This document shows positions 37,903 through 46,404 of a stretch of 64,000 bases of DNA, piece by piece. The first letter of the stretch is position 1. Each line of letters begins with the position of its first letter. Source of the stretch: Elainella sp. Prado103 (lineage in GTDB: Bacteria; Cyanobacteriota; Cyanobacteriia; Elainellales; Elainellaceae); assembly GCA_025454395.1 (NCBI GenBank), contig JALOOM010000025.1:43347-107346 (forward strand), read 5' to 3'. The notes below the pieces were generated by a model. That model ran no database searches. It was not told the DNA's origin and was given only the letters and a program-made list of their open reading frames with translations. A program made the translations under genes and the position numbers.

Positions 37903-38812
37903 AGCATCCAAAACAGAACATCAGGCCAATTTGGCGAAGATTCATCAAAGTCAACAGTGGCGACGAGCAGCCAATGGTCAACAGCCTGCCGGTTGGCAAC
38001 GTTGGATCAAGCCTGCTCTGATTGTCTTCGTCCTACTCTACCTGGGGTTCGTGATTTTTATTCCGGCTGCCAACGTTTTTGTCCAGGCCTTTAGCGGTGG
38101 TCTAGATAAGTTCCTCCATACGTTCACCGAACGATCGTTTATCAAAGCAGTAGGACTAACCATTCTGATGGCGCTGATCTCAGTACCGCTCAATGTTGTG
38201 TTTGGTCTTTGTGCCGCTTGGGCGATCGGACGCAACCAGAACTTTCCAGGTCGAGCCCTCTTGATCAGCATTATCGACCTGCCTTTTTCGGTCTCGCCCG
38301 TGGTTGCAGGTCTGATGATTGTTTTACTGTATGGTCGCAATGGCTGGTTTGGGCCGCTGCTGTCCGCCAACAACATCCAGATTATTTTCGCAGTACCGGG
38401 CATGGTATTGGCGACGGTGTTCGTCTCCCTGCCATTTGTGGCCCGCGAGGTGATTCCAGTGTTAGAGGAGATCGGCAACGAACAGGAAGAAGCTGCCAAA
38501 ACACTGGGGGCTAGCAGTTGGCAAACTTTTTGGCGAGTCACTCTGCCCTCCATTCGCTGGGGCTTGCTCTATGGCGTGATCTTAACCAATGCGCGCGCCA
38601 TGGGCGAATTTGGAGCCGTCGCAGTCGTGTCTGGTAACATTGCGGGTAAAACCCAAACCCTACCGCTGTTTGTCGAAGAAGCTTACAAACAATATCAAAC
38701 GGAATCCGCCTATACCGCAGCCGTGTTATTAGCGGCTCTAGCGATCGTCACCATGGTGTCCAAAGCGCTCCTAGAACGACAAACCGGACATCGAGCCGGG
38801 ATCGGGCATTAG
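37892..38812 (+). CDS. cysW: Sulfate ABC transporter permease CysW
   Basis: 306 residues. The soluble N-terminal piece of about 40 residues is longer than in enterobacterial CysW. Six membrane helices follow, with [34 protein letters not shown], the EAA loop [19 protein letters not shown] and [18 protein letters not shown]. It starts within the end of cysT. The NIL-domain gene follows after 111 bp. Confidence 0.93.
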   Translation: MVTEASKTEHQANLAKIHQSQQWRRAANGQQPAGWQRWIKPALIVFVLLYLGFVIFIPAANVFVQAFSGGLDKFLHTFTERSFIKAVGLTILMALISVPLNVVFGLCAAWAIGRNQNFPGRALLISIIDLPFSVSPVVAGLMIVLLYGRNGWFGPLLSANNIQIIFAVPGMVLATVFVSLPFVAREVIPVLEEIGNEQEEAAKTLGASSWQTFWRVTLPSIRWGLLYGVILTNARAMGEFGAVAVVSGNIAGKTQTLPLFVEEAYKQYQTESAYTAAVLLAALAIVTMVSKALLERQTGHRAGIGH

Positions 38813-38923
38813 GATCGCGTTTGATATGGGCTGTTCAAGTGGTTTCGATTTGTTGCAGTGAGTCCTATTGTTGATTATTGTCTCATTCATTCCTTTCATC
38901 ATATCTTTCAAGTAGAGGTATCC

Positions 38924-39232
38924 ATGATTTCTTCTCATGCAGATGATCAGTTCTCTCATCACTCGATCCATGATCGCCATACTCAAATGCAAATTCGCTT
39001 ACGGATCTCCAAGCAATATCACCAGGAACCGATTATTTCCGAGCTAATTGCGCGCTACGGCGTAACCGTCAACATTCTGGGCGCATTGCTCAGCCAAAAC
39101 GCCAGAGAGGACGGTTGGTTTGACTTAGAGCTGCGGGGAAATACCGCTCAGGTGAATAGCGCCTTGAACTACTTGAACGATCTCAACCTGCAAATTTGGC
39201 GCGATTCTGATGCCAATGATACAGGCTGGTAA
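38924..39232 (+). CDS. Stand-alone NIL-domain protein
   Basis: 102 residues from the ATG at 38924, with AGAGG five bases upstream. The body (MQIRLRISKQYHQEPIISEL, YGVTVNILGALLSQN, GWFDLELRGNTAQVNSALNY) is a ferredoxin-like NIL domain. In methionine importers this domain sits at the C-terminus of the ATPase and senses the substrate. As a free protein after cysW it may regulate the sulfate importer or bind a sulfur compound. That role is inferred from position. Confidence 0.8.
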   Translation: MISSHADDQFSHHSIHDRHTQMQIRLRISKQYHQEPIISELIARYGVTVNILGALLSQNAREDGWFDLELRGNTAQVNSALNYLNDLNLQIWRDSDANDTGW

Positions 39233-39237
39233 GTTGG

Positions 39238-39375
39238 GGTTCCTTCGGACTTGAGCAGATTCCGGCAGCAGTCTGTTCGCACTGTGGCGAAGAAGTCTTT
39301 AGCCGAGACACAATAGAACAACTGCGTTTAATGCCTCAAGAGGAGCATCCTTGGGAGCCTGAGGTTTATCTATAA
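39238..39375 (+). pseudogene. Remnant of a YgiT-type zinc-finger antitoxin
   Basis: The frame reads FGLEQIPAAVCSHCGEEVF, then SRDTIEQLRLM and a stop at 39373. The IPA.VC..CGEEVFS..T pattern matches the C-terminal half of the YgiT/MqsA-type zinc-finger domain of antitoxins. The N-terminal CxxC half and any start codon are missing, because the frame runs back into the NIL gene. No toxin gene is recognisable beside it. The 239 bp that follow (39376-39614) contain only shadow frames. Confidence 0.5.
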
Positions 39376-39614
39376 AACGAAAGGCTGAAGCAGCAAGGTA
39401 GTGTAATCCTTTTGAGGATTGGCTTGCAATTTCTTCATGCGATCGAAGGACAAAGTTCCCCGTTGGCGAGAGAACTCTATAAACTTGTTTGCAAAACTCA
39501 AGCAGCCAATCAACGTGATCTTCTTGTTCCACGAGGATGTGGAAGAGCCATTGCAAACGCACTTAGAGTTCGTTCTATACGATAGTGCTAATTCGAGAGA
39601 AAACTCACCATCGC

Positions 39615-40103
39615 TCAATCCAAGGCACCCTGCCGAACTTGCGATAGCAGTCCATTACAAGCGTCCAGCAGTAACTCGATCACATAGTTAAACCCTGCCT
39701 CGCCGCCATAGTAAGGATCAGGCACTTCTCGATCGCTGTAGTTTTGACAAAAATCACACATCAGCTTCACTTTATGGCGATATTGCCCACTTGAATCAAG
39801 CCGCAAAATATTGGCATAATTTTCCTGATCCATCGCCAGAATCAGATCAAACGCCTCAAAGTCCGATCGGTCAAACTGACGAGCCTGTCCGGTGAGATTG
39901 ATCTGACGTTTGGCAGCAGCAGCCGTCATCCGGCGATCGGGGGGGCTACCAACGTGATAACTGGCGGTGCCGGCCGAATCGCAGATAATTTGATCTTGCA
40001 ACTGGTTGGCAGCGATCAAATGATTCATGATCCCTTCGGCAGAAGGCGATCGGCAAATGTTGCCTAAACAAACAAAGAGTAGCTTATAGGGATCAGATGC
40101 CAT
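39615..40103 (-). CDS. Low-molecular-weight protein tyrosine phosphatase
   Basis: 162 residues, the full length of the family. The phosphate loop VCLGNICRSPSAEG (about 10-23) holds the nucleophile Cys and the CX5R arginine. The acid-loop Asp lies in the late DPYYGGEAGF. Cytoplasmic. In bacteria such enzymes often control exopolysaccharide export kinases; in cyanobacteria they have also been tied to photosystem phosphoproteins. No kinase or polysaccharide gene is adjacent, so the target is open. Confidence 0.9.
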   Translation of the reverse strand: MASDPYKLLFVCLGNICRSPSAEGIMNHLIAANQLQDQIICDSAGTASYHVGSPPDRRMTAAAAKRQINLTGQARQFDRSDFEAFDLILAMDQENYANILRLDSSGQYRHKVKLMCDFCQNYSDREVPDPYYGGEAGFNYVIELLLDACNGLLSQVRQGALD

Positions 40104-40236
40104 ACAGTATGCAAAAGTTAACTAGCATGAACGATCAATACAACAGAAACAGTCGATCGAGTGGCCATTGATTCGCCAGACTCCGATCACAACCGTTGCT
40201 AGTTGCTCGCTTTCTAGTTTATCGCTGAGTTCCCTG

Positions 40237-40884
40237 CTAGAGCGCGCCTTCGTCTGCCTCAGAATAAAAGTAATTGTAAAATTCATCGCCTGTGACGGCG
40301 TTAATCACAACGATCCGTCCCGTATCGCGATCATACATCACTCGTACCTGGTCATCTTGTCCTTGAAACAGATTGCCGGAGGTACGCTCCAAATCACCCT
40401 GGAAGCGAAACTCTCCTTCCGTAATCTGTACCACAACCCGACTGTCACTGACCTCGGTCACGTAGGTAACTGGTGTACCATTCTGGGCAGAAACAGACGC
40501 TTGAGCAGGCTCCTGAGCACCAGGTTCACTGGCAGAACCGATCGCAGGATTCCAGTAGACATCGATCGATCGATTAGCCGATCGATCGATCACACCCTGA
40601 TCGCCTAAGCCATCTTCTCGCCCCACAGGACGACCAGCTTGATCGGTGTAAGTCGCCGCTTCAGCAGGAGAGGGGATTAGTGCATAAGATGTACCGTCTT
40701 CCAAGACGATCGTCACAAATCCCTGACGCTGGGAAAAAGTACAGGGAGTAACCAACGAAGCTCGATCTTCACCCTGCGGGTAGATATCACACCGGGCTTT
40801 CGTGGTCTCAGCCTGAGCCGCTAGCCCGACACTCAGGGTGGTCAACAGGGTAGTCATTGCCCAGAAGGTTCGATTAGATGGCAT
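40237..40884 (-). CDS. Secreted cyanobacterial hypothetical protein
   Basis: 215 residues from the ATG at 40884 (MPSNRTFWAMTTLLTTLSVG); an in-frame start at 40917 would add 11 residues before the signal peptide. The signal peptide ends about residue 25 (GLAAQAE). The mature domain has a Cys pair (ARCDIYPQ...TPCTF), GFVTIVLEDGTSYALIPSP, then an Ala/Ser/Pro linker and a second piece with VRVMYDRDTGRIVVINAVTG. Periplasmic or lumenal; function unknown. Confidence 0.65.
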   Translation of the reverse strand: MPSNRTFWAMTTLLTTLSVGLAAQAETTKARCDIYPQGEDRASLVTPCTFSQRQGFVTIVLEDGTSYALIPSPAEAATYTDQAGRPVGREDGLGDQGVIDRSANRSIDVYWNPAIGSASEPGAQEPAQASVSAQNGTPVTYVTEVSDSRVVVQITEGEFRFQGDLERTSGNLFQGQDDQVRVMYDRDTGRIVVINAVTGDEFYNYFYSEADEGAL

Positions 40885-41168
40885 TTTTTGATGATTTAAG
40901 ACCAAAGTTAGTGGCAAGACAGGCTCCTGAAGATTGACCTTGCTTTAGATCTTCTCAGCTCAGATCTTCTCAGCATCGATTTTGCAATTTCAGTACCAGT
41001 CAGCATAGAATATCAGCAAGAAAAATGAGTGAGTTTGCAACATTATTTTGAACTCATACTCTAAGCCTGTAAACTGAACATTGCTTCGAACTCAGCAGCC
41101 GTTGAGCGAGTGCTTGAGCCAGGTTAACCCCTGCTTCAGCCACTCACGCAGCAGTTTCAAGGGGATAT

Positions 41169-41197
41169 TTGCGGGTTTATCTTCAGCCTGCTATGAT
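41169..41197 (+). promoter_or_regulatory. Promoter of tRNA-Arg
   Basis: TTGCGG (41169-41174), a 17-bp spacer, TATGAT (41192-41197), ending 13 bp before the tRNA 5' end. Spacing and boxes are close to consensus. Confidence 0.6.
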
Positions 41198-41210
41198 AGA
41201 AAAGGCTTGA

Positions 41211-41283
41211 GGGCATGTAGCTCAGTGGATAGAGCATCAGATTCCGGTTCTGAGGGTCGGGGGTTCGAATCCCTCCATGCTCG
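41211..41283 (+). tRNA. tRNA-Arg (anticodon CCG)
   Basis: 73 nt and a full cloverleaf. The acceptor stem GGGCATG pairs with CATGCTC (one G-U). The D stem is GCTC/GAGC. The anticodon stem is TCAGA/TCTGA around loop TTCCGGT, so the anticodon is CCG and reads the Arg codon CGG. The T stem is GGGGG/CCCTC around TTCGAAT. The discriminator base is G and CCA is not encoded. The 3' 47 nt lie antisense to the end of the acetyltransferase reading frame. Confidence 0.96.
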
Positions 41284-41848
41284 TTAAAGAGGAAATGGTA
41301 ATTGGGCGAATGACTCGACAGGGGTTACCTGCCGCAAACACGTTATCTGGGATGTCCCGTGTCACGACGCTCCCAGCCCCAATGACTGAGCGAGAGCCAA
41401 TCGTCACCCCAGGGCAAATGATCGCCCCACCCCCAACCCAGACATCCGACCCAATCTCGATCGGTTTTGCAAACTCCTGACTACGGCGCAATTCTGCATC
41501 AAACGGATGGGTGGCCGTGTAGATTTGAACTGCCGGGCCAAAGAGTGTGTAATCTCCAATGGTGACTCGACAGACATCCAGCACAACGCAATTGAAGTTG
41601 AAAAAACACCGTCTCCCCAGGAAGATGTTAGTTCCGTAATCGCAGAAGAAGGGTGGCTGCATCCACACATCCTCTCCGCCCGCCCCCAAAAGCTTCTGTA
41701 GAATTTGCCGCCGCTCTTCTTGTTGCTCCTCACGGGTAGCGTTCAGATCCTGGCATAGATCCCGCGCTCGGTTGCGGGCCTGAACGAGTTCCGGATCGAG
41801 GGGATTGTACAACTCACCCGCCAGCATTTTCTCCCGTTCGCTTTGCAT
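41237..41848 (-). CDS. Maltose/galactoside O-acetyltransferase-like enzyme
   Basis: 203 residues from the ATG at 41848, with AAGGAGG eight bases upstream; a GTG at 41857 overlaps that site and is rejected. N-terminal Mac domain (EREKMLAGELYNPLDPEL) and left-handed beta-helix with IYTATHPFDAELRR (catalytic His), VWVGGGAIICPGVTIG, SVVTRDIPDNVFAAGNPCRV. Transfers acetyl from acetyl-CoA to a sugar hydroxyl (Maa/NodL/LacA group). The natural domain ends near RPI. The last 15 or so residues (MEGFEPPTLRTGI) are encoded by the strand opposite the tRNA gene, so the stop codon lies inside the tRNA. Confidence 0.88.
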   Translation of the reverse strand: MQSEREKMLAGELYNPLDPELVQARNRARDLCQDLNATREEQQEERRQILQKLLGAGGEDVWMQPPFFCDYGTNIFLGRRCFFNFNCVVLDVCRVTIGDYTLFGPAVQIYTATHPFDAELRRSQEFAKPIEIGSDVWVGGGAIICPGVTIGSRSVIGAGSVVTRDIPDNVFAAGNPCRVIRPITISSLTSMEGFEPPTLRTGI

Positions 41849-42021
41849 CACGCCCACCTCCTTGGGTTTGGATCGATTCGGTTGAGCCTAACTCTACGTT
41901 ACTGAATGATCAAATCATTGGGTTTGCTCTTTCTGCATGATCCCTTTTCGCCAGCAGCTTCATTCGCATCAAGGGGGTGCATAGAAGTTTTCAGGTTCTC
42001 GCTCTATTCTGAATAGAATGG

Positions 42022-43926
42022 ATGTCAATCAGGCAGAAGCAGATGGGTGTGGGCGCACAACGTAGCTGGGCAAGTAAGGTCAATCGCTGGATTCGTAGCC
42101 TGATCGATCGAAATACTCGTTGCTACCCCTTGGGCTGGATCGGCAGAGGCAGCTTGAGTTTACTCCTTTGTGGGCTAGTGGGGCTGATGAGCGGCTGTCA
42201 GCCTTTGCTTCAGACCACCCGGCAAGATCCCGCGATCGGTCAAATCGTTCTGAGTACGTTGCAAGATCCGAAGACCTTTAATTATGCGTTAAACCAGGAG
42301 TTTCCTAGCATTTTTCTGTTTTGCTTTCGTGGACTCACGCAGGAAATTGGCAACACGGGTGAACTTCAGCCTGATCTGGCCGAATCCTGGGAGATTTCAC
42401 CTGATCAAACCCAAATTACTTTTACGTTGCGATCGGGATTGCGCTGGTCGGATGGGATGCCCCTCACCGCAGATGATGTTGTGTTCACTTACCGAGATGT
42501 AATTTTTAATCCAAAAATTCCGGCCGAATCCCAGGCAGGGCTACGGATTGGGGCGGATCGCCAGTTACCAACGGTGAAAAAGTTGGACGATCGGCGTGTT
42601 CAGTTTACCTTGGCAGAACCCTTTGCCCCGTTTTTGTCGGCCACCAGCGGCCCACCCACCGATATCGTGATTTTGCCTAAACATAAGCTAGCAGCTTCGA
42701 TCCAAGCATTAGATGAGAAGGGCAATCCTAAATTTCTCTCGGTTTGGGGCACTGATACCGATCCGCAAGAAATTGTTGTGAATGGCTCCTATTTGATCGA
42801 ATCTTACCGACCCGGTGAGCGGGTCATCTTTCGCCGCAATCCCTATTTCTGGCAAACTCAGAACGGCAAAGCATTACCGCTGATCGATCGGATTGTCTGG
42901 CAAATTGCTGAATCTACCGATAGCCAGCTTCTGATGTTTCGATCGGGCGATTTGGATGCGATCGGTGATGTCCGGCCACTCCGTCCCGAATATTTTGAAC
43001 TCCTCAAGCGTGAAGAAGATCGAGGTGATTTTTCAGTCTATTCTGGCGGGCCATGGTCAGGCAGCACTTTTATTACGTTTAACTTAACGCAAGCACAAAA
43101 CGATCGGGGCATCCCATTGGTCGATCCAATAAAATCTCGTTGGTTTAACAATCTGGCATTTCGACAAGCGGTGGCTTATGGCATCGATCGACCCCGACTG
43201 ATCAACAATATTTATCGCGGCATCAGTGAACCCCAAAATTCACCGATCTCAGTGCAGAGTCCTTACTACCTTGCAGCAGGGCTACCAACCTATGACTATG
43301 ACCTGAACCGAGCTAGACAGTTACTCGAATCTGCCGGATTTCAATACCGGGGTTCAGCCCTATGGGATGCCGAGGGTAATCGCGTAGAATTTACTTTATT
43401 AACTAATGCAGGGAATAAAATTCGAGAGGCGATCGGAACACAAATTCGAGAAGATCTGGCTAAATTAGGGATGCAGGTCAACTTCAGTGCGGTGAATTTT
43501 AATACGCTGATCGGTAAACTCAATGATAGCCGCGATTGGGACTGTGTATTAATTGGCTTTACCGGCGGCATTGAACCTCACAGTGGGGCAAACCTATGGA
43601 CGAGTACCGGCAGCTCTCATATGTTTAATTTGGCTCCTCAGCCGGGTCAGCCAGTCATCCAAAACTGGCAGGCATCCGATTGGGAATTACAGATCGATCG
43701 GCTGTTTGCCGCAGGAGCACGAGAGTTTGATCCAGCCAAACGCAAACCTTTTTATCACGAGTTCCAACGCATCGTTCAAACCCAGTTGCCGGTGATCCAT
43801 CTCGTCCATGAAATTGCCTTGATGGCAGTGCGGGATCGCATCACAGGGCTAAAATACAACGGCTTGCCGAGCTGGGGGCTGTGGAATATTCAGGAATTGG
43901 AGTTGCGCGATCGTCAAGAGCAGTAG
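42022..43926 (+). CDS. Oligopeptide-type ABC transporter substrate-binding lipoprotein
   Basis: 634 residues. The hydrophobic signal ends in a lipobox GLMSGC (about residue 59), after an unusually long basic N-terminus. SBP_bac_5 domain: FCFRGLTQEIGNTGELQPDL, AESWEISPDQTQITFTLRSG, LRWSDGMPLTADDVVFTYRD, FAPFLSATSG, GSYLIESYRPGERVIFRRNP, FRQAVAYGIDRPRLINNIY. It binds peptides or similar solutes outside the inner membrane. No permease or ATPase gene is adjacent, as is common for this family in cyanobacteria. Confidence 0.9.
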   Translation: MSIRQKQMGVGAQRSWASKVNRWIRSLIDRNTRCYPLGWIGRGSLSLLLCGLVGLMSGCQPLLQTTRQDPAIGQIVLSTLQDPKTFNYALNQEFPSIFLFCFRGLTQEIGNTGELQPDLAESWEISPDQTQITFTLRSGLRWSDGMPLTADDVVFTYRDVIFNPKIPAESQAGLRIGADRQLPTVKKLDDRRVQFTLAEPFAPFLSATSGPPTDIVILPKHKLAASIQALDEKGNPKFLSVWGTDTDPQEIVVNGSYLIESYRPGERVIFRRNPYFWQTQNGKALPLIDRIVWQIAESTDSQLLMFRSGDLDAIGDVRPLRPEYFELLKREEDRGDFSVYSGGPWSGSTFITFNLTQAQNDRGIPLVDPIKSRWFNNLAFRQAVAYGIDRPRLINNIYRGISEPQNSPISVQSPYYLAAGLPTYDYDLNRARQLLESAGFQYRGSALWDAEGNRVEFTLLTNAGNKIREAIGTQIREDLAKLGMQVNFSAVNFNTLIGKLNDSRDWDCVLIGFTGGIEPHSGANLWTSTGSSHMFNLAPQPGQPVIQNWQASDWELQIDRLFAAGAREFDPAKRKPFYHEFQRIVQTQLPVIHLVHEIALMAVRDRITGLKYNGLPSWGLWNIQELELRDRQEQ

Positions 43927-43990
43927 TCAACCCATTGAACCTACTGGTAAACCATTACTGAACCATTTGAAGATCTGGATCCTCTCAGAA

Positions 43991-44368
43991 TCAGATCAAT
44001 TTTGAGTCGGACGGATTTTCATAGGGGCCTAGAAATCGATCGCCATTAAAATGGATCAGATGATCTGGCTGATCAGCAATCCAAACTTCTGTTTCCCAAG
44101 AAATCTCTGCTAGATATCGAGTCATCTGTTTGCGATTTGGAAAAGCCGTCACAAACACCAATCCTTGCTGGCTCATCCGGAATAGCTGTTGCAGCTCATT
44201 TCGACGTTTGAGGTTGACTGCACCATGGCTCGTCACCGCTTCGATCAGCACTAGCCAATCGCGCTGCTGATCATGGATTACTACGTCCGGCATTTTACCA
44301 TGCGGATCTAGCTCAATCCCAATGGACTGAAACTTCTGGATCTCATTCACAAGAACGTGATCGAACAA
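43991..44368 (-). pseudogene. C-terminal fragment of a BsuBI/PstI-type restriction endonuclease
   Basis: 125 residues with the whole catalytic C-terminal region: ELDPHGKMPDVVIHD, LVLIEAVTSHGAVNLKRRNE, GLVFVTAFPNRKQMTRYLAE, ISWETEVWIADQPDHLIHFN, GDRFLGPYE. This is the BsuBI/PstI endonuclease C-terminal domain, with the PD...E.K-like metal site in MPDVV...IEA. Full enzymes are around 300 residues or more. Here the N-terminal DNA-recognition half is gone: upstream in frame there is a TAA within about 20 bp of the ORF start. The join to the methyltransferase remnant suggests a deletion. Confidence 0.8.
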
Positions 44369-44645
44369 CTCTTGACTAAATTAGAATAGCTCAGCAATCG
44401 CTCAATAAAAGCAGCCGTCAGCGCTCCAACTCCTGCCCCTGGATCGAGTAAGCGGCCGTCAGCGCTCCAACTCCTGCCCCTGGATCGAGTAAGCGAATAT
44501 GCCCTGACAACTGAGTAAACTGCGCTGCGGCGAACTCAGCAATAGGGGCTGGGGTAAAAAACTGCCCCAAGTCTCGACGCTGGTTCAAATTCAACCGAGA
44601 AGACAGATGGATCCGAATGATATCGGTAGAATCTGAAAGAAACAT
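44369..44645 (-). pseudogene. N-terminal fragment of the cognate DNA methyltransferase, frameshifted
   Basis: Opens MFLSDSTDII, then RRDLGQFFTPAPIAEFAA and the SAM-binding motif RLLDPGAGVGALTAA, as in N6-adenine methyltransferases paired with BsuBI/PstI-type enzymes. A perfect 41-bp tandem duplication (44414-44495) falls exactly in the SAM motif and shifts the frame, giving a premature stop (75 codons). If one copy is skipped the frame continues as GALTAAFIERLLSYSNLV, then meets the endonuclease fragment. The catalytic NPPY part is missing. Confidence 0.75.
44414..44495. repeat. 41-bp perfect tandem duplication inside the methyltransferase remnant
   Basis: 44414-44454 and 44455-44495 are identical and begin gccgtcagcgctccaactcc. 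The length is not a multiple of three. Confidence 0.95.
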
Positions 44646-44945
44646 CTTGATGCGCCTGACTTAGGTAGATTTCCGAAGTGTAATTGCTCAATTGCCCAAC
44701 AGCGGAGATGATACCATACCATGCGCTCCTAGATAGTACATCAATAGTACACAAAAATGACGATCGAACTCAATGCTGTTTCTGGATGCCGCTTCTAGGT
44801 GTCATTTCGGGCAAAAACGCCATCGATTGCTGGCTAGATTGATGACTTGGAGCAACCCAGCCCTTTCTATCTCGATCGCCGCATTACAATAAACAACTGA
44901 GTCTTCTCACCATTCTCTGTTCTGATCTAGCGTGACTGTTCTACC
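44646..44945. other. Gap between the methyltransferase remnant and larB
   Basis: 300 bp between divergent units. I see no gene, repeat or clear promoter. The start of the methyltransferase remnant has no ribosome site. larB starts at a GTG. Confidence 0.4.
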
Positions 44946-45725
44946 GTGACCCAACCCGAAGTTTTACGGACGCTGCTCCAAGCGGTGGCTCAAGGGCAAG
45001 TCAGCCCCGATCAAGCCCTGGATCAGCTCAAGCATTTTGACTACGAACCGATCGATGATTTTGCCAAGATCGATCACCATCGATCGCTCCGCACTGGATT
45101 CCCAGAAGTGATTTGGGGACAAGACAAAACGCCGGAGCAGATCAGCCAAATTTTTCAGGCTTTGCGGCAACGGAATCCGGTCGTGATGGCAACGCGGATC
45201 ACCCCCTCCGTCTATGCCCAGTTGCGTTATCGCATTCCTGAGGTGCAATATTATGAGCTGGCCCGCATTTGCGCGATCGTGCCACCCAATCTTCAGCCTC
45301 GCCACCCTGGGACGATCGGACTATTATCTGCGGGCACTGCTGATTTACCGGTGGCCGAAGAAGCCGCTGTCACTGCGGAATTATCCGGGTTTCAGGTGCA
45401 GCGGCTGTGGGATGTGGGTGTGGCCGGGATTCATCGGCTGTTGAGCAATCGTCAGGTGATTGAGTCTGCCGATGTGCTGATTGTCGTGGCCGGGATGGAG
45501 GGCGCTTTGCCGAGTGTGGTCGCTGGACTGGCCAATTGCCCAGTGATCGCCGTTCCGACTAGCATTGGATATGGGGCAAGTTTTAGCGGGTTAGCTCCCC
45601 TGTTGGCCATGCTAAATTCTTGTGCGGCTGGAGTGGGAGTCGTTAACATCGATAATGGATTCGGTGCGGCAGTTTTAGCCGGACAGATTCTACGAACAGC
45701 CCAACGGTTACAAGCTTCAGGATAG
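44946..45725 (+). CDS. larB: Nickel-pincer cofactor synthesis protein LarB
   Basis: 259 residues from a GTG start. LarB carboxylates and hydrolyses nicotinic acid adenine dinucleotide as the first step of the Ni-pincer nucleotide used by lactate racemase-type enzymes. N-terminal helical part (ALDQLKHFDYEPIDDFAKID, HRSLRTGFPEVIWGQDKTPEQ), then the AIR-carboxylase-like domain (GLLSAGTADLPVAEEAAVTA, DVLIVVAGMEGALPSVVAG, VIAVPTSIGYGASFSGLAPL). larC, larE and larA are not in this window, so any partners are elsewhere. Confidence 0.92.
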   Translation: MTQPEVLRTLLQAVAQGQVSPDQALDQLKHFDYEPIDDFAKIDHHRSLRTGFPEVIWGQDKTPEQISQIFQALRQRNPVVMATRITPSVYAQLRYRIPEVQYYELARICAIVPPNLQPRHPGTIGLLSAGTADLPVAEEAAVTAELSGFQVQRLWDVGVAGIHRLLSNRQVIESADVLIVVAGMEGALPSVVAGLANCPVIAVPTSIGYGASFSGLAPLLAMLNSCAAGVGVVNIDNGFGAAVLAGQILRTAQRLQASG

Positions 45726-45858
45726 CGGGAAGATTAAAAAATGATGTCCCTGATACCAACCCTGAGCTTCTTGATCAGGTTGCTCGATATCATTTGTATT
45801 CATTGCTGAAAATTTCCCAAATCTGGGGAGCAACCGACCCCTTGAGGAGTGATAAGCC

Positions 45859-46242
45859 ATGCCCCATCCCTGCCACATTTTGGTCGAAGGTAATCCCGTG
45901 ATCATCTATGCCAGCCGCAACGGATCTCCGGAAAAAGTTCTACCCACCCTCAGTCGATTTCTAGACACCTTTTGGCAAGAGCGCGATATCTCCGGCGAGA
46001 TCGGTGAGACTCCTGAATGCCTTGCAGCCCAAATTGTGGTGCGGTTTGGGTTTGAAATTTGTGAAGATGATTACTCCAATCTCAGGGTCGGAGTGCAATT
46101 TCATCCCGATGTAGACTATTTATACTCGATCGGCTCCGATCGGCAGATTCGGATCTGGGTGCCGGAAGCTGCCTATCGTGAAGATCCTAGCCGGGGGCTG
46201 CAAGCTTGTCGGGAACGAGTGCCCGATCCGGGATTGGTCTAA
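45859..46242 (+). CDS. Cyanobacterial hypothetical protein, 127 residues
   Basis: A good ribosome site (GAGGAG about nine bases before the ATG) supports the start MPHPCHILVEGNPVIIYASRN. Compact alpha/beta sequence with LAAQIVVRFGFEICEDDYSN and VQFHPDVDYLYSIGSDRQIR; charged C-terminus with several Arg. No signal or membrane helix. I do not recognise the family. It lies 133 bp after larB on the same strand. Confidence 0.65.
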   Translation: MPHPCHILVEGNPVIIYASRNGSPEKVLPTLSRFLDTFWQERDISGEIGETPECLAAQIVVRFGFEICEDDYSNLRVGVQFHPDVDYLYSIGSDRQIRIWVPEAAYREDPSRGLQACRERVPDPGLV

Positions 46243-46404
46243 TCGGGGGCTGCGATCGGTTTGGAACTTTCACAAAAAAATTCAGGTCAATTTTCTGAGC
46301 AACCATGCCGGAGATTGCCGCTTGTTCACCTCATGGTCAGCATTTACGATCGGTGATTTTCGGACTGGCTGAAATATTGACCGCAACGATATGAGGGAAC
46401 TCTG

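Noticed and set aside
39299..39691. Overlapping frames on both strands between the antitoxin remnant and the phosphatase
   Set aside because: None has a recognisable domain or start; they are mutually exclusive. The interval may be decayed sequence.
41081..41287. 68-codon frame (+) ending in SVDRASDSGSEGRGFESLHA
   Set aside because: Its end is the tRNA-Arg gene read as protein, a well-known false peptide.
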